DNA of 64,000 nt from contig CM045751.1 in assembly GCA_024760905.1 (NCBI GenBank), forward strand, positions 5,495,001 to 5,559,000, written 5' to 3'. The notes beneath the pieces were generated by a model. It did not search any database and was not told the DNA's origin. It saw only the letters and a list, made by a program, of their open reading frames with translations. Origin of the DNA: Plotosus lineatus. Lineage: Eukaryota > Chordata > Actinopteri > Siluriformes > Plotosidae. Within the stretch, counting starts at the first letter, position 1. Every line of letters begins with the position of its first letter. The position numbers and the translations under genes were made by a program. Below, piece after piece: positions 1 to 11,095 of this stretch.

Positions 1-185
1 CCTGTTGTCGAAAGCAGTAATGGTTGTTTTACATGAACCTCACAGCATGGACAGTGAGAGACATGGCCGGCCTTTGATAACCCAGTTAGCCGCACTGCAG
101 TGGCAACCCATTGAGAGTGGGGCTTGAACCCCCAACCTTGGGATCAGTGATCCAGCACCTTTTACCACTAGGCCACCTCTGCCCC
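1..185 (-). repeat. SINE-B head, minus strand, cut by window edge
   Basis: Read on the minus strand it begins GGGGCAGAGGTGGCC, with a box-A-like TGGCCTAGTGGT and box B GGTTCAAGCCC, the tRNA-like Pol III promoter of this family. The body with GGCCGGCCATGTCTCTCAC follows. The 3' tail lies outside the window. Confidence 0.85.
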
Positions 186-711
186 AATCTAATGGCCGTG
201 GCGGGGTATTTGATAATAAAAGCTGGATGCACCAATAATGAATTGAGGGTAAGAACCTTTTTTATAATTAAAAAAGTAAAACTGTTCAGATAGAATGTTG
301 AATATTGTAGAATTGTGTGCTGAGAAAGTGTTTTTTTTTTTTTTTTTTTTTTTCCCAAAAATGTTGGTGGAAAATTAAAATGACTGTTTGCGGTAATGCT
401 TCGGATCGTGAGTGATATTTATTTTCACCAGTTTGAGTTTAATGGCGGAATGACAGTAAAATATCACTTCAGTGTCTGACAACTGTGAGTAAGTGAGCGA
501 AAAGTTGCGGCTTGTGGTGAAGCAGAACCTACAGGGGAGATAAGAGAAGTGCATCCTGGTTGTTGATGGCACCTGAAGCAGTGGCTGGAAGACAAAATGT
601 CCCTCACTGTCAGGCATTCAACTTTGATTGACTGCTTATCTGTCTTTACAATTTATCGGCTTTCTTGCACCATTCCTGTGTAGGTGTCTGCCGGTCTGTG
701 CATTTATTTAT

Positions 712-754
<43 letters not shown>

Positions 755-1089
755 CCGACATGTCTGGCAGAAAAAGGGATGATTTTTGTTTTGAAGAAAA
801 AAAGTATGATGATCCCTGGATGATCTCCAATATGCTTGGGCTTGAATTAATATTTTTAAATGTAAACTAATATTAAAAGTATAATAAATAATATATATAT
901 TGCCCATATATAATATACTGGATTGTATAACATATATTGTGGTTGGAGAAAAATTATGCTAATTATATATATTAAGATATTTACAGTATCGGCACATTAT
1001 TAGGGGAGAGCAAAAAGGCTGGAGCCGATCAGACAATACTGAATGGAGGCCAGGCACATCCTGAACAGCCCACCAGATCATTGTAGGGC

Positions 1090-1121
<32 letters not shown>

Positions 1122-1194
1122 CACACGCGCGCGATGGTAACGTGCCACCCACATTATTTTCATTTAAAATAATTTTACCTTATACATTAAGACA
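186..1194. other. Intronic sequence without genes; simple repeats only
   Basis: No coding or RNA signal seen. It holds a poly-T tract (about 330-353), a (GA)n microsatellite (717-748), AT-rich DNA near 880-1000 and a (CA)n/(GCAC)n microsatellite (1087-1132) just before a SINE. The short open frames here show no recognisable protein. Confidence 0.7.
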
Positions 1195-1527
1195 GGGTGG
1201 CACGGTGCCCTAGCGGTTCACACGTCCACCTTACAGCAAGAAGGTCCTGGGTTCGATTTCCAGCTTGGGCGCTTCAGTGTGGAGTGTGCATGTTCTCCCC
1301 GTGCTTGCGTAGGTGTCGTCCGAGTACTCCAGTTTCCTCTCACAGTCCAAAAACATGCACAGCAGGTTAACGAACTGGCTGCTCCGTGAGTGTTGGTCCT
1401 GCGATGGCCTGGCGAGCTGTCCAGGCTGTACCCCGCCCTTTGCCGAGAGTCAACTGAGATGGATGCCGGCCTCCTCGTGACCTTAATTGGCATTAAGCGG
1501 TTCAGAAAATGAATGAATTAATGAATT
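1195..1527 (+). repeat. SINE-A, near full length
   Basis: The tRNA-like head runs from GGTGGCACGGTG, with box B GGTTCGATTTCC at about 1250. The body follows (GTGTGGAGTGTGCATGTTCTCC, degenerate 'stop-and-go' fish SINE text), then the shared tail, with 'gaatgaatt' repeats at the end. Confidence 0.88.
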
Positions 1528-1601
1528 TTAAGAATGTGAATTTAATTTACTTTAAATGTGGAATATTTGTGATGACATGCCAACATCTTTTTTTTTTTTT
1601 T

Positions 1602-1765
1602 TGAGGTTGCACGGTGGTGTAGAAGTTAATACATCTGCCTCACAGTAAAAGCTTCCTGCGGTTGAGTCCTGCGCCTCATGAGGGCATTTTTTTTTTTTTT
1701 TTTAACTTGAATGTAGGGTCTCCCCGTGTTTGCATGGTAGGCTGATTTCCTTTGACAGTTCCAGC
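1602..1765 (+). repeat. SINE-A head fragment with internal poly-T
   Basis: Head sequence (cacggtggtgtagaagttaa, tctgcctcacagtaa) is followed by a poly-T insertion near 1687-1703 and a short, diverged piece of body. It runs straight into a minus-strand copy. Confidence 0.7.
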
Positions 1766-1780
1766 AGATCAACACTTTTC

Positions 1781-2079
1781 CCTTGATGAGGGTCACAGGG
1801 AGGCTGGAGCCCATTTCAGGGTGAAGGTGGGTTACACCCTCTATAGCTTGCGAGGCCATCGCACGGTCAAGACACACACACACACACACACACACGTGCA
1901 TTCATATTTATAGTTCGGGGTGAGTGAATCAGCCAAATAGCATCTTCTACATGTTTTTAGACTGTTGGAGGAAACCTACACAAACTCCACACAGAAATTC
2001 TTGAGCCTGGGAATTGAACCCAGGCCTTCCTTCCTGCTATGAGGCCAACGTGCTAACCACTACGCCACCGTGTCACCCC
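1781..2079 (-). repeat. SINE-A, minus strand, with internal (CA)n
   Basis: The tail (gggtcacagggaggctggag) comes first. A (CA)n of about 11 units (1872-1894) sits at the usual SINE-A microsatellite site. The tRNA-like head ends at 2079 (gctaaccactacgccaccgtg). Opposite orientation to the preceding fragment. Confidence 0.8.
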
Positions 2080-2300
2080 GCTAATCAGATTTCAACAGTA
2101 ATTCAATGCATGGAGGAAAAAAACAGAAAAAAAAAAAAAAAACAATGGCAGAGAGTCTGATCTCAGGCTTATTATGCAAAATCTGTGCATCAGTAATGAG
2201 CAGGTGGCTCTTTTATTTTATTTTATTTTAATTTTTAAAGTCTCAGTGTTGAGTCAGGTTTTGAAGACGTGAAATGCATTCATTAAATACGAGATTCCTC

Positions 2301-2650
2301 TTGCGGGGGAGGGAGGGCACGGCAGATGGTAGTGAGAGGCACATCTGCCTCACAGCAAGAAGCTCCTGGGTTTGAGTCCGGATTCAGGCGTGTGGATATT
2401 TTCTCCGTGTGATTGGGTGAGTTTTCTCTGGGAACTCCGGTTTCCTCCCACTGTACAAATAGCATGCACTTTATTCTGATTGGCTCTTCCGAATTTTCCC
2501 TTAAGTGACTGTAAATGGTTATGTGTGGGTGTTTTGGTCCGACGAGCTGATCAGGGTATATTCCACCTATGACCGGTGTTGGCTAAGATAGGCTCCAGTC
2601 TCCCTGTAATCCAAGTAGGATTAAGCGTTCCAGTGAGTGAGCGAGTGAGC
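2301..2650 (+). repeat. SINE-A bounded by a 10-bp target-site duplication
   Basis: A complete but old copy. The direct repeat gagattcctc at 2291-2300 and 2651-2660 flanks it exactly, which shows that the copy arrived by retroposition as one piece. The tail ends in a degenerate (GAGC/GAGT)n stretch. Confidence 0.88.
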
Positions 2651-2670
2651 GAGATTCCTCATGGTATGTA

Positions 2671-3284
2671 CAGGCGGGCCTCGAGTTACAAACGAGTTCC
2701 GTTCCTATGATACGTCGTAACCTGGAATTCCGCGTAAGTCGGATTTTTACCCTAAATACCCCCTAAATCTCTGAATAACTATCCAAAGACATGTATTATA
2801 CGTCATATTCATGGAAAAACAGTACAGACAATTAAAATAAACATTTAAATTAAAATTGACCAAGTGAAGCCTCACACCTTACCAATGTTCGTTGGTGTCT
2901 CGCCTTTCTCCGACCTGTTAATAATATCCATCTTCGTTTCCATCGTAATGGGTTTCCTCTTGGCTGGACCAGCTTCGCCAGAAGATCCTGCTTTCTTTTT
3001 GGTGACCATGGTGCGAAAACGGAGCACAAACACAGACAATCTACACTCATGACGCACCTCGAGACAAAATAGACGATGCTGATGACCGCGCAGAACCGCG
3101 TAGCACTGCGTGGAGCTGTGTATGCGTACGCACTCCGTGTCCAAAAGTAGTACGCATCATAGGAGCTGATGAACAGAGCAGTGTTACTTCGAATCCTTGC
3201 CTATTTTCTTACATACATATATTTAGTGGCGTCGTGAAGTCGAAACATTGTAAGTCAAGAACCACGTAAGTCGAAGACCGCATG
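2671..3284 (-). mobile_element. Tigger/pogo-like DNA element, deletion derivative with transposase N-terminus
   Basis: A 614-bp unit flanked by TA dinucleotides (2669-2670 and 3285-3286). The ends are imperfect inverted repeats (CAGGCGGGCCTCGAGTTAC against CATGCGGTCTTCGACTTAC read from the right). On the minus strand, around 2872-3012, a frame starts MVTKKKAGSSGEAGPAKRK and continues PITMETKMDIINRSEKGETPTNIGKV. This resembles the CENP-B-type helix-turn-helix start of Tigger transposases. The frame then ends, so the catalytic domain is missing and the copy is non-autonomous. TA duplication and CAG-type ends fit the pogo group of the Tc1/mariner superfamily. Family assignment is inference from end structure and the N-terminal motif. 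Confidence 0.75.
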
Positions 3285-3286
3285 TA

Positions 3287-4145
3287 TTCCGCCACATTTG
3301 TTTTCCTTCGGATAAATAATTGGGTGGAGTGGTTTTTTCTTCCGCATCAGTTATCATGCTGCGGGTATATGAAAGAGGCTGATATGGGACCAATATCTTA
3401 AGTAGTGTGAGCCTTAAAGTGCCGTAGTTGTAGAAGATGGATGGAGAAGGCTGATAAATTGCATTAATGTGAGAGCTTGGATGGGATGCTGCCAATCCAA
3501 TCAGAGTTGATGAAGCAGATGGTTTGATATCATGCGGTTATATTCGCCAGTCATTGTTCTTCTTTCCCCAAACCATCGCATTCTTCTCTCCATGTTCTTC
3601 CGAATGCTGCTACTTCCCACTGTCTTGCATGTACAGTACTTAATAAAATACTCACATATGATAATTTTCCGTGATAACGTCGACTGATTTAATTTGCATG
3701 CTTGAGTAATTCCCCTCCAGTGTGACTGCCAGTCAGAATCTTCAATCATATTTCATACCTCCTCTGATTCCTTGAAGTTGTCCTCACCGTGATCATTGTC
3801 ATCATTGCCAGTTTTGACTTGAACCGATTCAATCATATCAGCCTGAGGTCAATGAGAGGCCTCGGGCAAAACGCAAGCAATCAGTACGCGCTTATTACCG
3901 CACATTCTACGACAAGATTGAGATAGTTTGATTTTTATTAGCGGTCTTTATTTCTCCCAGGCCGTTTTGTCTCCACCAATCAGTGGGAAATTACTTTGAT
4001 TATTTTCAGCATATGGGGAAATAAAATCCCATTTCCCCCTTCAATCTCTAAGATGATTCAAACAGGCCCGCCGCCCTGAAAGAGAGAGAGAGGGAAAAAA
4101 AAGGTGCCCGCTGAAGGCTGATTGAGGCTCGCCATTAAAGAAAGA

Positions 4146-4182
<37 letters not shown>

Positions 4183-4794
4183 CTCACTTGGATTTATTTG
4201 AACTGTTAAATCTGAGGCGCTTTATTTATTTATTTGTTTGTTTGTTTGTTTTACAGCTGAGAATTAAGAAAACAAACGCGAACGTTTGACTGCAGTAGGA
4301 TCGCAATCAGAGCAGTCCTGTGTTCTGCGATAAAGCCTGATGCTAATCCGAATGAGAGCGCTCCCTAAATTAAAACAACAACCAAAAAAAAAAAAAACAA
4401 TCATGAAAGCATTTCTTTTAGATGTCATATCCCGGGCCTGGATCTCGAAAGTATGTGCGCCAGGTATTGATGTTCATTTTTGATTTGTGTTCACTGTGAA
4501 TGGAACACGGATCTCTTTATTGCAATAATTGCATTTTTCTTGAAAGGAAGTCCAGTTGCATTTGACGGATCCCCTCGAGCATACTGGCGATTTGGCTGAG
4601 GAACAAATACAATTACACGAACACCTCAAAGCATTTGGTGTCACTTATATGTATTTTGTACTTGCTTGAAAACTAATTACTGGTTCTGAGGTGACTTAAC
4701 CGGATCAAATATCATTTATTCATTCTAATTTATTGACAGTTATGCAAAGAACTTGTTTAGAACTAGCATAATCTATGAAGAAATTCTCCTCTAG
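3287..4794. other. Mostly non-repeat intron 1 sequence; candidate conserved non-coding DNA
   Basis: No gene seen. The part at about 3760-4080 and 4430-4620 reads as complex, non-repetitive, homeobox-site-like AT-rich sequence (several aatta/attag words) and could be a conserved non-coding element; this needs alignment. Simple repeats: (GA)n at 4079-4092, poly-T at 4148-4180, (TTTA/TTTG)n at about 4220-4252, poly-A at about 4385-4397. Confidence 0.4.
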
Positions 4795-4898
4795 CCTCAT
4801 ATATATCCTTTATTCGGGTCACAGGAGGACTGGGTGAAGGCAAGGTACACTTTAAACCACTTACCAGACCACTCGAAGCAATTGATAATGTGGTTCCA

Positions 4899-5267
4899 GG
4901 ACATTTGCTCACAGGACAAATGCCCACAACCTAAATGAAAAAACAGACATTTGCTCACAACATAAAAAAATGTGTTTAATTTTAACCCTAAACCCTAACG
5001 CTAAACCCTAAACCTAAACGCTAAACCCTAAACCTAACCCTAAACCTAAACGCTAAACCCTAAACCTAACCCTAACCCTAAACGCTAAACCCTAAACTAA
5101 ACCCTAACCCGAAACCCTAATGCTAAATCCTAAACCCTAACTCTAAACCCTAACCCTAAACCCTAACCCTATTATGCATTTTTTAGAACAAAGAAAAAAA
5201 GATGTTCTGAGCAAATGTCTGTTTTTTTCATGAAGGTTGTGAGCATTTGTCCTCTGAATAAATGTCC
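4899..5267. mobile_element. Inverted-repeat element carrying telomere-like repeats
   Basis: Two arms of about 65 bp (4899-4963 and 5204-5267) are inverted copies of each other with roughly 85-90% identity by eye. Both, read inward, go GGACATTT...GGACAAATGC..CACAACC..ATGAAAAAA(A)CAGACATTTGCTCA. The core is a telomere-like array. It carries no transposase frame, so it is non-autonomous. It interrupts a SINE-A, which points to mobility, but I could not see a clean target-site duplication. Superfamily unknown. Confidence 0.75.
4984..5170. repeat. Telomere-like CCCTAA/CCCTAAA array
   Basis: About 187 bp of mixed CCCTAA, CCCTAAA and GCTAAAC units on the + strand (TTAGGG-type on the minus strand). 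Unit length varies between 6 and 7, unlike the pure hexamer at vertebrate chromosome ends. It lies wholly inside the inverted-repeat element. Confidence 0.92.
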
Positions 5268-5443
5268 GTGCACCGATAACGCATGTCTTCGGACTGTGAG
5301 GGGAAATTTAAATAGCAGGAGAAAACCCCTGCAGACACCAGGAGAAAATGTGAATTCCACATTGAATCGCCATTGCAAAGCCGCGGGACTCGAAGCTGGG
5401 ACATTCTTGCTCTGAGACGGCTGTGCTAACCACTACACCGCCG

Positions 5444-5539
5444 TTTTTTTGTCCTTAAACTTGAACAATGAAATGGATAAAAATAGAAGCAAGAACAAAA
5501 GCCTTCATGACTTCAATGCCATCCCTTTATTGTCAGTTG
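5444..5539 (+). repeat. Leader segment found upstream of two SINE-C copies
   Basis: About 85 bp (cttgaacaatgaaatggata ... gccatccctttattgtcag) has a clear homologue at 11204-11287. Both lie directly before a SINE-C head. See the findings for the interpretation. Confidence 0.7.
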
Positions 5540-5829
5540 GGGCTGATGGTGTAGTGGTTAAGGTGCTGCGCTCATGATCGGGAGGTTGTGTGTTCAAATC
5601 CCAGTTTTTACCCCCACTGTGCGAAGACTCCTAGGCAAGGTCTCAACCACAAGTGTGCCTCTGTTCAGCCAGCAGTATAAATGGGTACCAGTAAAAATAT
5701 ACTGGGAAGGTAACCTGTGATGGACTAGCGTCCCCGCCAGAAGGAGTTGAACTCCTGGTGGCTTCACACTACGGAAACCTGGAATATGCACCGGCTTGAT
5801 GAGCCACGAGGCTCGGGTGTAAAAAGCCG
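5540..5829 (+). repeat. SINE-C, near full length
   Basis: tRNA-like head with GATGGTGTAGTGGTTAAGG (box A region) and GTTCAAATCCC (box B, about 5592). The body contains aatgggtaccagtaaaaata, and the end is gaggctcgggtgtaaaaagc. Confidence 0.88.
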
Positions 5830-5856
5830 AACTTTATTCTCAATAAATTCTTATTA

Positions 5857-6183
5857 TGGGCATCATGGTGGCCTAGTGGTTAGCATGCCCACCTCACAAC
5901 AAGAAGGTCCTGGGTTTGAGTCCCAAGCTTGAGATGTGTTGCGTTTACATGTTCTCCTGGTGCTTGCATGGGTTTCCGCGGGGTATGCTGGTTTCTTTCT
6001 ACAGCCAAGAGACATGCATGATGGGCTTATTGGCTTTTCCAAATGAATGTAAATGTGTGTGTTGGCCCTGCAATGTTCAGGATGTACTGCACCTTCATCC
6101 ATTGTTGGATGAAAATGGGCTCTCACCCCCCCACACACACACACACACACCCATGACCCCGATAGGAATAAGCTGTTCAGCAA
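5857..6183 (+). repeat. SINE-A with small internal (CA)n
   Basis: Full-length order: head with tggcctagtggttagcatg, body, then a short tail. A (CA)n tract (about 6131-6151) lies in the 3' third. A short related head scrap (minus) remains near 6270-6305. Confidence 0.85.
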
Positions 6184-6626
6184 ATAAATAATAATGAATA
6201 ATTTCTCACCATATTGTGCAGAGCGATTTTTGATGAAAGCAAACAAATACTTTTGTTTGAGTAACCCAGGATCCCCAGGCTATGAGGTGGACGCTAATCA
6301 CTACGTCTCCGAGCTTCCCTTCTGCAAAGAAAATGGGACATTGTTAATCCTACCTGGTGGGTGTAACTCACAAATATATTGTCATAGTGTCAAGGGACGA
6401 ACAATGGGACACTTCTCTGATAAGTGCGGAAATAGAAACCGGCAGATTTGAAGACCACAGTCACGAGTCCATCACTTCAATAAATGACTCGTTTCAGTCA
6501 GCATGTCAGCCCCGTGTCTATCAGAAGATTACCATAAATAACAAAAATCAAAACAGGATTTTAGTCAAACATGGATTTTCTTCAGAAACACATTAACCTG
6601 TGCTAGTAATGTTAGCTTTCAAGCTA

Positions 6627-7314
6627 CAGTCGGCCCCTTCTTACGAAATTAATCTGTTCTAGTGGATTTTTCGAAACCTGCAGTTTTCGTAAGTAGAGGC
6701 GCATTTTACATGTAAAACGCGTGATTCGTTCCAATGCTTCCAAGACAACCCTTTAAAAATTATAAAAGCAGAGTTTGTAAGGTACTTACTTCGTGTTGAC
6801 CATGTCTTCTTAGCAGAGTTATAATCTTACAATGACCATGGCACCGGGAATCACTCACCGGGAATCACAAGTGTGTGTGTGTGCGTGCGCGCCCGCATGT
6901 GTTGACCATGTCTTCTTAGCAGAGTTGTAATCTAAGAAATGTTTATGGAAGGTTTAAATCCTGAGCCATAACATACAGTTGGAATGACACAAACATGAAC
7001 ACAGTTCACACAAACTTGAACAAAGTTGGAATGACAATGTCATCCCTCCTAGCCAATGGGAGGCCAGCGGAGCAGGATGTTGCGAAATAGCCAATGGGAG
7101 GGAGCTGCGTCATCCCTCTTAGCCAATGGGAGGCCAGTGGGGCGGGATGTTGGGAGACAGCCAATGAGAGAGCAACTCACGCATTGTATGAATGTTTGAA
7201 TGGCGCGTTTGGTGCTTTTCGTAAGAAGTTGTTTTATATACAGAGGACAAAAAATGAGGAAAATGTTTTTCGTGTACTGGATTCAAGGGTTTTTTGTAAG
7301 AAGGGGGCTGACTA
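6627..7314. mobile_element. Tigger/pogo-like MITE, 688 bp
   Basis: TA dinucleotides flank it (6625-6626, 7315-7316). The terminal inverted repeats begin CAGTCGGCCCCTTCTTACGA on the left and TAGTCAGCCCCCTTCTTACA on the right (reverse strand). It contains two copies of ttgaccatgtcttcttagca (about 6797 and 6902), a (GT)n stretch and a tandem CCAAT-bearing repeat. No transposase frame is recognisable. Confidence 0.82.
7040..7180. repeat. Tandem CCAAT-containing repeat inside the MITE
   Basis: The phrase agccaatgggaggccag and its variants occur four times. Two copies are followed by a gcgggatgtt-like spacer. The repeats put four CCAAT boxes within 130 bp. Confidence 0.8.
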
Positions 7315-7316
7315 TA

Positions 7317-7845
7317 CTTTGATGCTAACTAGCTGGGTTTTTTTTTTTTTTTTTTCAAAAAAAACAATGAAACTATAGCTCTTACTTCCTGTGAAATTTT
7401 TATATAAAGGTAAACCTTTCTATTTTTTAAAAGAAAGCTCTTTTGTATGAGTGAAAAATTACCTGGTGGATTAAAAAAATGACAAGTTAGCATCATGAAT
7501 GTGTTTTTTGTTGTTGTTTGCTAGCATGCCTGCTCACTTCATCCGTGCTAGCACTGCCGCCTCATAGGTAGACTTATTATAAAGCATGGACGGTTTTATC
7601 AGGGTCCCCGTGTTAAACGCGTGATATCAACCTGCATCTGTTCAGTGTGTCAGGATGAGAGGGTGTGTGAGCATGTCATGTCAAAGAATTACTAATTAGG
7701 CTACTCTTGTACACGAAGTAGGACAAAAGTCACAGATATTAGAATGTCAGGACATTCCATTCGGAACTGCTTTGCATGTTTATGTTTCCTTCACGTTTGT
7801 AATCAGAAATTTGGTCAGAAATGTTCTTTCTTTTTGTCCTGTCAG
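7317..7845. other. Intronic DNA, no gene seen
   Basis: AT-rich, with a poly-T tract at about 7339-7355. Nothing recognisable. Confidence 0.6.
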
Positions 7846-8195
7846 TGGATGCGGCTATCATATGTTGAGTGGATGAGATTAATGTACGCTATTCGATGCA
7901 GTGTGCACATGCAATATAACACGTCACTGGATTCAGCTAACATGTGTGAGTGAGATTAGCGTATGTTGGTGGATGCAGCGAACATATGTGCGTAATTGGC
8001 GTATGTCAGTGGATTCAGTTAGCATATGTGAGAGGATGAGATTAGTTTGTGTTAGTGAATGTGAAGGAATGATGTTTGCATATGTCAGAGGATGCAGCTA
8101 GCATATGTAGCGCGTGTCAGTGGATGAAACAAGCATATTCAGTCGATGAGAGTGATGTATGACAGTGAATGATGATCGCATATGTGGACGAGATT
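7846..8195 (+). repeat. Degenerate minisatellite, roughly 30-bp and 60-bp periods
   Basis: Repeated words gtcagtggat, agcatatgtg and gatgagatta recur in the order 'tatgtcagtggatgcagcta / catatgtgagtggatgagat' with many changes. It is old and imperfect; the short open frames through it are by-products. Confidence 0.75.
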
Positions 8196-8444
8196 AGCTG
8201 TTAGTAATCAATGCTGGTCTTCAATGGCGGATAAGACAGCTTCATAAATATAATCATTGCGCTAATAGTAACTGGTATCTGTCCCAATCATAATTACACA
8301 TTAGCATTGATAGCTCAACTCCTCAGTTACTGTCCTCAATGTTTGATTTTTTTTTTTTTTTTTTTTTTGGGGGGTTATTAATTTTGTTTTTTATTTTTTT
8401 TATATCTGAACTTTTCATTGTTATGAACTTATGATCTGATCCGT

Positions 8445-8712
8445 CAGGTGTCAAACTCATTCCACAAAGGGCCGTGTGGCTGCAGGTTTTTTGTTTCAAC
8501 CAAGCCGCGGCACACCTGATTTTACTCATTTAAAGAATTGAGCTGAGACTTCAAGCAGTTAATTGGTCAGTGTCTGTACAGAACCTACAGATTGACCAAT
8601 CAACAGCCCGAAGACGCAACTCGTTTGTTTAAATGAGCGAGTCAGGTGTGCTGCTGTTGGCTGAAACAAGAGCCTGCAGCCACACGGCCCTTTGTGGAAT
8701 GAGTTTGACACC
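8445..8712. mobile_element. hAT-like MITE with about 50-bp inverted ends, copy 1
   Basis: The left end caggtgtcaaactcattcca and the right end (reverse complement) match almost perfectly for about 50 bp through gggccgtgtggctgcagg. GTGTCAAACTC-type termini are common in fish hAT-like elements. The core contains gattgaccaatcaac. No clean 8-bp duplication seen. Confidence 0.8.
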
Positions 8713-9007
8713 TCGAGTTTATCTGGTCCAGGGTCATGGTGAGGTTTGATGCGACTTCTGTTTCTTTACCTGTCCAAATAGCCCAAGTATTATTTATCAT
8801 TTTAATTAAAGCGCAACAATGATAAATTATTGTTTAGAGGTAAACTATCTGCTCTTGCTGGTTAAAAATATCTCAAATTTTGACAGTTTTAGAAAAATAA
8901 ATGGCAGTGAGCCAGTCATTCTAGCAATAATAAAGTCTGACTATTTTAACGAGCTGAGCCAAATGATTTGACTCCCTGAGAAGAAATAGCATGACTACTT
9001 TCTCACC
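8713..9007. other. AT-rich intronic DNA, nothing recognised
   Basis: No gene or repeat family identified. Confidence 0.5.
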
Positions 9008-9331
9008 GGCGGCACGATGACATAGTGGCACGTCTGCCTCACAGCAAGAAGATCATGGGTTCAATTCCGAGCTTGGATGTTTCTGTGTGGAGTTGGTATG
9101 TTCTCCTTGTGTTTCTGTGGGTTTCCTCAGGGTACTCCGGTTTCCTCCCACAGTCCAAACACATGCATAGTAGGTCATTTGGTTGTCCCAAATTTCCCCT
9201 ACGTGTGTTGATGGTTGTTCAAGTGCTGGCCCCCGAGCTGTCCAGGGTGTACCCTGCCCTTTTCCTGTACTCGGCTGAGATGGGCACCGGCCTACTAGGA
9301 TTCAGCGGTTCGGAAAATGAATGAATGAGGC
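9008..9331 (+). repeat. SINE-A, full length
   Basis: Starts ggcggcacgatgacatagtgg, box B gttcaattcc at about 9059, tail aggattcagcggttcgg, and ends in gaatgaatgag. Confidence 0.9.
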
Positions 9332-10842
9332 TTTCTAACCTGGAATTTTTTAAGCAAAGAACAAAACCAGTCCTGCTCTCTCGTTTAGGTCTATTGGCCT
9401 GTGATGAAAGGGTTTGCATGGACATGCCCCAAAGTTAACATTTGATAAAGTGGAATTCGAAATCTGAAAGGAAATGCATCTGTTATGCTCAGCAGCCTTC
9501 ACTGTTTTTCATCAGGGGAATTTTATAGATAATTGGTCTGACCACTGCCTGAAAAAACCCCCCCGAAGTAACGGCTTCATGGTTAGATGTTGGTACCTTT
9601 TTGGGCTTAACTTTGTGCTTACATTGGATTCTCTCTCAGGCTACATTTACTTTATCCACGTGCCAATGCACATGCTTGTCCAGTTGCTTTTTTGGACCTT
9701 TTCACTTCGTATAGACCGACATTAACAAGAGCTACGAAGTTCAAAGCATTCCAAGTAAACTAACCTCCATTCCCTTGCTGTGGTTTATATTAATGACCCA
9801 ATGACGGGGCTGACTGATCGGCTGCAGCTGCACTGGCCCTGAAATACGCAGCAGTAGGGCAGCAATCGCTTAATTCTGCCACCGTGCCCGCTTTAAAAAG
9901 AACAGGTCAGCCAAGAGCGGCCAATTTCCTTCTCGCAATGGGCGCGTTGCATTGATGGAGTGGACGGACCTAATGTTTTTAGCCTTCTGGGCGTCCATCT
10001 GTAAGCATTTCTCCAGTGTCATCACTGGTCTGTTTAAGTAGCTACAATGGCTTCTTCAGGCAGAGGGGAGATAATGCTAGCTATTCGTCATACGGGAATT
10101 CAATTTCAGACCCACGATTCCCCTCGTAAAAGAGTAACCAATCCATATATCAACCATTTAGTTGTCTGTTTTCATGAGCCGAGAATCATTTGTATGCATT
10201 TTATTTATTTATCGCTCAGGGAGTCGTCCTGACTCGGGGTGGAGGGGAGGAGGAGGAGGGGGGTCCGCAAGCGCCTTAGGGGTCAGAGAGAAAAATAGTA
10301 CTGTGGACGATTAGCTGGAAAGGCAGAAGCAGGAAGTCTACAATCTCTCCTTTGGTTGTTTTTTTTTTTTTTTTTTTTTTTTCCCCCCCTTCTTCTCCCT
10401 GCTGTTCTCCAGTCCAGTAAATGACCATAACCTGTTAGGGTTCTTTATAAACGCGCATCTAAATATCACAAGAGTCCAGCTCTACATTTAAATATGTTTT
10501 AATTATCAAAGTTGTCCGTTTAGCTCAATGGTACCACTTTGATATTTATATATTTATATATATATATATATATATATATAAGAGACAATAAAATTAGTAG
10601 TCATATTGAACTGTTTGTCTGTATCTCAGGTTGCTGAAGCACAGCAGCTATTAGGCTTCCGTGTCTTTATGTCAAATGTAATAATAAAGTTTTCATTCAA
10701 GAAATGAAAAGTACACATGGAACAGAGCAAACAACGTGCTTCATTTACTGAATGTGAAGAAATATATTTCCAAAATGTTCATAAGAACCTGACACAGGAA
10801 ATACAGGGTTCTGGTAAAGCTCACGAATGTGAAGCCTGTTTA
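9332..10842. other. Non-repeat intron sequence; candidate conserved non-coding DNA
   Basis: 9780-10060 is GC-balanced, complex sequence free of known repeats and a plausible conserved element. A purine-rich G tract lies at 10236-10263 (G-quadruplex potential), poly-T then C at 10363-10389, and (TA)n at about 10545-10580. No coding signal. Confidence 0.4.
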
Positions 10843-11095
10843 TTCATTCATTTTCTGAACCGCTTAATCCGAAGTACAGTTGCAGGGAGGCTGGTGCCCA
10901 TCTCGGTCAACTCCGGGTGAGGGCAGAGTTCGCCCTGGACAGCTCACCAGGCCATCGCAGGTCAGAAACACGCCGCCGATTATTGCAGCTACTCTTGTCG
11001 AAAGTCGGCGATGGTTCTTTTACATGAAACCCACACCAGAGACCGTGAGAGACATGACCGGCCTTTATAACCCAGTTCGCTGCACTGGGGGAAGT
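10843..11095 (-). repeat. SINE-B, minus strand, head truncated
   Basis: Begins with the shared tail (cattttctgaaccgcttaat) and continues through cttttacatgaaacccacac to cagttcgctgcactggggg. The tRNA-like head is missing and is replaced by the unit at 11096. Confidence 0.85.

Larger units (their letters stand above)
4795..5443 (-). repeat. SINE-A (minus) split by the telomere-repeat element
   Basis: The left part (4795-4898) carries the tail words gggtcacaggaggactgg and ggtacact. The right part (5268-5443) resumes with tcttcggactgtgagggga and ends with the tRNA-like head gctaaccactacaccgcc. The two parts are one SINE-A copy interrupted by the element at 4899-5267. Confidence 0.75.

Noticed and set aside
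1195..1290. True tRNA genes in the SINE heads
   Set aside because: Heads of SINE-A to -E keep boxes A and B but not a full cloverleaf, and all are joined to repeat bodies.
4984..5170. Chromosome end or fusion point
   Set aside because: Short, mixed 6/7-bp units enclosed by inverted arms inside a SINE; better explained as element cargo.
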